From the NCBI GenBank assembly GCA_036389695.1, contig DASVWG010000174.1:1-6770 (forward strand): a stretch of 6,770 nt of DNA, in the 5' to 3' direction. Shown here piece by piece: positions 4,634 through 6,770 of the stretch (the first letter of the stretch is position 1; each line of letters opens with the position of its first letter). The DNA is from JALZHR01 sp036389695. GTDB taxonomy: Bacteria; Acidobacteriota; Blastocatellia; Pyrinomonadales; Pyrinomonadaceae. The translations under genes were made by a program, and so were the position numbers. Under the pieces are notes generated by a model that worked only from the letters and a program-made list of their open reading frames with translations, ran no database searches and was not told the DNA's origin.

Positions 4634-6373
4634 CTATTTGGAACATCGCTCGACCTGGCGCTGCAAAGCGACCGCATCCTGGTTGTTCTGGTCGAGTTCT
4701 AAAGCGGAACGAGAATAATTCTGCGCCTGCAAACAATCGCTTTTTTCAAGGAAAATTTTGCCGAGCGCGATGTAGGCTTCTATCAAGCGATTGTCCCAGA
4801 AAAGCGCGGTTTTTAAGCTGCTCACGGCTTGTTCCATATCGCCGCGCCGCAGGTGTATGTTGCCGAGCAGCAGATACGCTTCGGCGCTCATCGGCTCGCT
4901 TGCCAGAACGCGCCGCAGCGACTTCATCGCATCGTCGTCGCGACCGGCTTTGTAAAACCCGCGCGCTTCGTTTAAAAGCGCTTCGGTCTCGTTGACCGGC
5001 GTCTGCACGGGCGTGTTTTGCCGTTTGGTTATCACGACGCTGACAAAATCCTTGCGCGGCGGCTGTTGAATGCGCAGGCTGGCATCAACCGTTTTCGAGC
5101 GCGTCCATTCGGTTTCGTATTTCGCGTAATTCGGCAAAAAGCGCCGCGCCTGATTGTCAAAATCGGCGGCGGTGGCGTCGCCCGCTTTTTCCAGCGATTT
5201 CGCCAGCAGAAAATACGCTTCGCCGTCGGTCGGTCGCGCAGCTAAAGCGGGACGCAGATTTTGCGCGGCTTCGGCGAAATTATTGTTTAGAAAGAGCGCG
5301 TAACCGTAGTTAAAACGCGATTGCGCGTCGTCCGGCGCGGATTCGGTCGATTTTTTCAAAAGCTCCAAGCCTTCGTTCAAAAGCGCCGCGCCCTTTTGTT
5401 TATTTTTCTTTTCGGCAAGCGAAGCCTGCACGGCAATTGCGCCGAGAGTGTTGTAAACGCTCGTCAGTTTCAAATCTTCGGCGAGCGGTCGCAAAACGGC
5501 GAGCGCCTGCTCGAAATTATTCTGCTGCCAGTAAATCAAACCCGTGTAGAACGCCGCTTCGGCGTAATGCGAATCCTCCGCCGGAACGCGCGAAAAATAA
5601 TCAATCGCGTCGGTGAATTTGCGCTGGTTCAGATAAAGATGTCCGAGTTCGAGCGCGGCGTCGGCGTAAGTTCCGCCCTTTGTTTTCTCGTCTTCCGAGT
5701 AAATCCTGAGAGCGTTTTTGAAATAGTTTTCGCGCGCCTGCAAATCCGCTTCCGACGTCAGCAAGCCTTTGATATACGCTTCGAAGGCGCGCGCCGGAAT
5801 CTTGTTCGCCGTTTCGACAAACTGGTTTTGCGAAAACGGCAGAGCCTTGTCGCGCTGATACAAAATCTGATAGGCGAGCTGACCTTCGACGGTTTGCAGA
5901 TTGGCGAGCGCGTCGCTCAGATTGATGTCGCGCGTGATTTTTCGCCCGTCCGGCAGCTCTTCGCTCAAAAATCTTCCTTCGTTGACGCGTATGATTTTCG
6001 AAGTCACGCTGACCGCCGCCGCGACTTCGCCCTGCGCGGAAACGATGTTGTATTTGCCCGAAATCAGGAGCGTCGCGCGGCTTTCACGCGCCAGTTTCAG
6101 CGACGTCGCCAGGCTCGGCAAAGTTGTCAAAGGAACTTGCAGACGCTGCTGAATCAGCTTGCGCTCCTCGTTGGACACGACGTTCAAGCCCGGGACTTTC
6201 AATAAATCCGAAAGCGAAGCCGCAAAGCTTTCGCCGACCCAGTTAAATTCAGCCTTTCCCGAAGTATTTTCAAACGGCAGAATCATGACCGTATCGGGAT
6301 TTTGCGTTGTCTGCGCGTGGATTGAAACGAGACCGAAGATTAAAAATAAAAACGTTATAAAAACTTTTCGCAT
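4634..6373 (-). CDS. exported TPR-repeat protein with FlgO/TolB-like N-terminal domain
   Basis: The 579-aa product starts MRKVFITF and has a signal peptide: two basic residues, a hydrophobic core to about residue 17, and a likely cut after SIHA (residue 20), so it should be periplasmic or outer-membrane associated. Residues about 27-145 contain VMILPFENTSG and a following FAASLSDLL...VVSNEER pattern, as in FlgO/TolB-N-like domains that often precede TPRs. Helix-turn-helix TPR units are seen at about 235-302, 349-413 and 462-563, with typical signatures such as AYLLLGNIHLRRGDMEQAVSSLKTAL (broken here as residues 499-524). A linker rich in Pro, Gln and Thr separates the second and third groups. 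TPRs bind protein partners; the partner is unknown. ATG 6373 is chosen because GGTGA (6385-6381) lies seven bases upstream and it places the signal peptide at the N-terminus; an in-frame ATG at 6424 would bury it behind 17 residues. Confidence 0.85.
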   Translation of the reverse strand: MRKVFITFLFLIFGLVSIHAQTTQNPDTVMILPFENTSGKAEFNWVGESFAASLSDLLKVPGLNVVSNEERKLIQQRLQVPLTTLPSLATSLKLARESRATLLISGKYNIVSAQGEVAAAVSVTSKIIRVNEGRFLSEELPDGRKITRDINLSDALANLQTVEGQLAYQILYQRDKALPFSQNQFVETANKIPARAFEAYIKGLLTSEADLQARENYFKNALRIYSEDEKTKGGTYADAALELGHLYLNQRKFTDAIDYFSRVPAEDSHYAEAAFYTGLIYWQQNNFEQALAVLRPLAEDLKLTSVYNTLGAIAVQASLAEKKNKQKGAALLNEGLELLKKSTESAPDDAQSRFNYGYALFLNNNFAEAAQNLRPALAARPTDGEAYFLLAKSLEKAGDATAADFDNQARRFLPNYAKYETEWTRSKTVDASLRIQQPPRKDFVSVVITKRQNTPVQTPVNETEALLNEARGFYKAGRDDDAMKSLRRVLASEPMSAEAYLLLGNIHLRRGDMEQAVSSLKTALFWDNRLIEAYIALGKIFLEKSDCLQAQNYSRSALELDQNNQDAVALQRQVERCSK

Positions 6374-6380
6374 AATTTTT

Positions 6381-6385
6381 TCACC
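6381..6385 (-). promoter_or_regulatory. ribosome binding site deciding the TPR gene start
   Basis: GGTGA on the minus strand ends seven bases before ATG 6373. The alternative ATG at 6424 has no such element, which together with the signal peptide favours 6373. Confidence 0.6.
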
Positions 6386-6487
6386 ACAAACGCGCGGAAT
6401 AGTTGCAGAAATAAATGCGGACATGACCGACCCGGGATTTGCGGTTGATTTCCTGAAACAAAAATTTCGCTTTAAAGATAAGCGAAT

Positions 6488-6516
6488 ATTTTAACAGGTT
6501 TGATGCGGATTATTAA
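6488..6516 (-). promoter_or_regulatory. putative sigma-70-type promoter of the TPR gene
   Basis: On the minus strand TTAATA (6516-6511, four of six) is followed after 17 bases by TAAAAT (6493-6488, five of six). Transcription would start near 6481, leaving a leader of about 110 bases. It lies directly after the tRNA T-rich tail, which fits separate transcription of the two genes. Confidence 0.4.
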
Positions 6517-6547
6517 AAAAAGGGTTATCGGAAAAAAAGTGGTAACC
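6514..6547 (-). terminator. possible terminator of tRNA-Glu
   Basis: On the minus strand the mature CCA end is followed by C and seven T (6538-6532), and a second run of seven T occurs at 6521-6515. GGTTA (6547-6543) could pair with TAACC (6527-6523) ahead of the second run, but this uses acceptor-stem bases and has a 15-base loop. The T-runs are real; the stem is weak. Confidence 0.35.
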
Positions 6548-6615
6548 GGTACGGGATTTGAACCCGTGTTGCCGCCGTGAAAGGGCGGTGTCCTAGACCC
6601 CTAGACGAACCGGTC
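6540..6615 (-). tRNA. tRNA-Glu (anticodon TTC)
   Basis: The minus strand from 6615 begins GACCGGTTCGTCTAGGGG and folds into a full cloverleaf of 76 bases including CCA. The acceptor stem GACCGGT pairs with ACCGGTT (first pair G-T). The anticodon stem CGCC/GGCG carries loop CTTTCAC with anticodon TTC at 6581-6579. The T-arm is ACGGG-TTCAAAT-CCCGT. Discriminator A (6543) is followed by an encoded CCA (6542-6540). The D-arm and anticodon arm are nearly identical to E. coli tRNA-Glu. It reads GAA and GAG codons; in many bacteria Glu-tRNA also feeds haem synthesis through HemA. Confidence 0.97.
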
Positions 6616-6631
6616 ACAAAGCGGTTTGTGA
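6614..6631. repeat. 7-bp hairpin abutting the 5' end of tRNA-Glu
   Basis: TCACAAA (6614-6620) and TTTGTGA (6625-6631) form a perfect stem with loop GCGG. It borders the mature 5' end of the tRNA and could shape the precursor for RNase P, or be chance. Confidence 0.45.
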
Positions 6632-6770
6632 TAAGAAACTCTTTAAAAGGAGAAAAACAAACGAGTTTCCGAAAAGCAAATCTAAAAGCTCTCAAACATC
6701 ACGGCTGCTCACCGATAAGCGAATTTGTAGAATAGCGCACGGACTTTCCTGCTGTCAAATTCGCAAATGA
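6616..6770. other. upstream region of tRNA-Glu, no gene seen
   Basis: AT-rich non-coding DNA. Besides the hairpin next to the tRNA it holds an inverted repeat GAAACTC (6635-6641) and GAGTTTC (6663-6669), and GATAAGCGAAT (6714-6724) that repeats the bases at 6477-6487. No reading frame or further tRNA is visible. Confidence 0.5.
6729..6758 (-). promoter_or_regulatory. putative promoter upstream of tRNA-Glu
   Basis: TTGACA (6758-6753, all six consensus bases) is followed after 18 bases by TATTCT (6734-6729, four of six). A transcript would start near 6722, about 107 bases before the tRNA, which is a long but possible precursor leader. Confidence 0.35.

Noticed and set aside
5321..6205. Long 294-codon plus-strand frame opposite the TPR gene
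   Set aside because: Arg/Phe-rich shadow of a gene with a signal peptide and TPR repeats on the other strand.
6374..6424. Alternative start of the TPR protein at ATG 6424
   Set aside because: It would place 17 residues before a normal signal peptide, and lacks the GGTGA element seen before ATG 6373.
6477..6724. Direct repeat GATAAGCGAAT on both sides of tRNA-Glu as attachment sites of an integrated element
   Set aside because: Only 11 bases, the first copy lies 53 bases beyond the tRNA 3' end and does not copy tRNA sequence, and no integrase is present; likely chance.

Overview
The window looks like chromosomal DNA from a diderm (Gram-negative type) bacterium of moderate GC. Coding DNA is fairly GC-rich, while the gaps between genes are distinctly AT-rich. 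The presence of lnt implies triacylated outer-membrane lipoproteins. The general style (FlgO/TolB-like TPR protein, remnants of dispersed intergenic repeats, a sigma-54-type promoter motif) would fit Acidobacteriota, perhaps Blastocatellia, but this is a tentative inference and no marker here settles it.

Left part (1-3222), all on the minus strand and read from right to left: lnt (apolipoprotein N-acyltransferase), prfB (peptide chain release factor 2) and the first 156 codons of ftsK (DNA translocase), which runs off the window. prfB is split by an in-frame TGA at codon 26. This is the classic programmed +1 frameshift site, with an internal Shine-Dalgarno-like GGGAGG three bases before CTT-TGA-C, so the full protein is 371 aa rather than the 306 aa of the longest uninterrupted frame. 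The prfB stop and the ftsK start share a base (TAATG), suggesting coupled translation.

Middle part (3223-4633): an AT-rich region with little coding capacity. It holds one small plus-strand gene for an unrecognised three-helix membrane protein (3603-3971). That gene has a convincing promoter whose -35 box sits inside a TTGACTT inverted/direct repeat cluster. It is followed by a possible terminator, several hairpins, and an isolated GC-richer block at about 4303-4551. The block has strong secondary structure, a near-perfect sigma-54 promoter motif on the minus strand and a 30-bp imperfect inverted repeat. It is the best candidate for something undescribed: a structured non-coding RNA, possibly sigma-54 dependent.

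Right part (4634-6770), minus strand: a secreted/periplasmic TPR protein with a FlgO/TolB-like N-terminal domain, preceded by its own promoter, and upstream of that tRNA-Glu(TTC) with an encoded CCA end and a T-rich 3' flank. The last 155 bases carry a plausible tRNA promoter and small hairpins but no gene that I can see.
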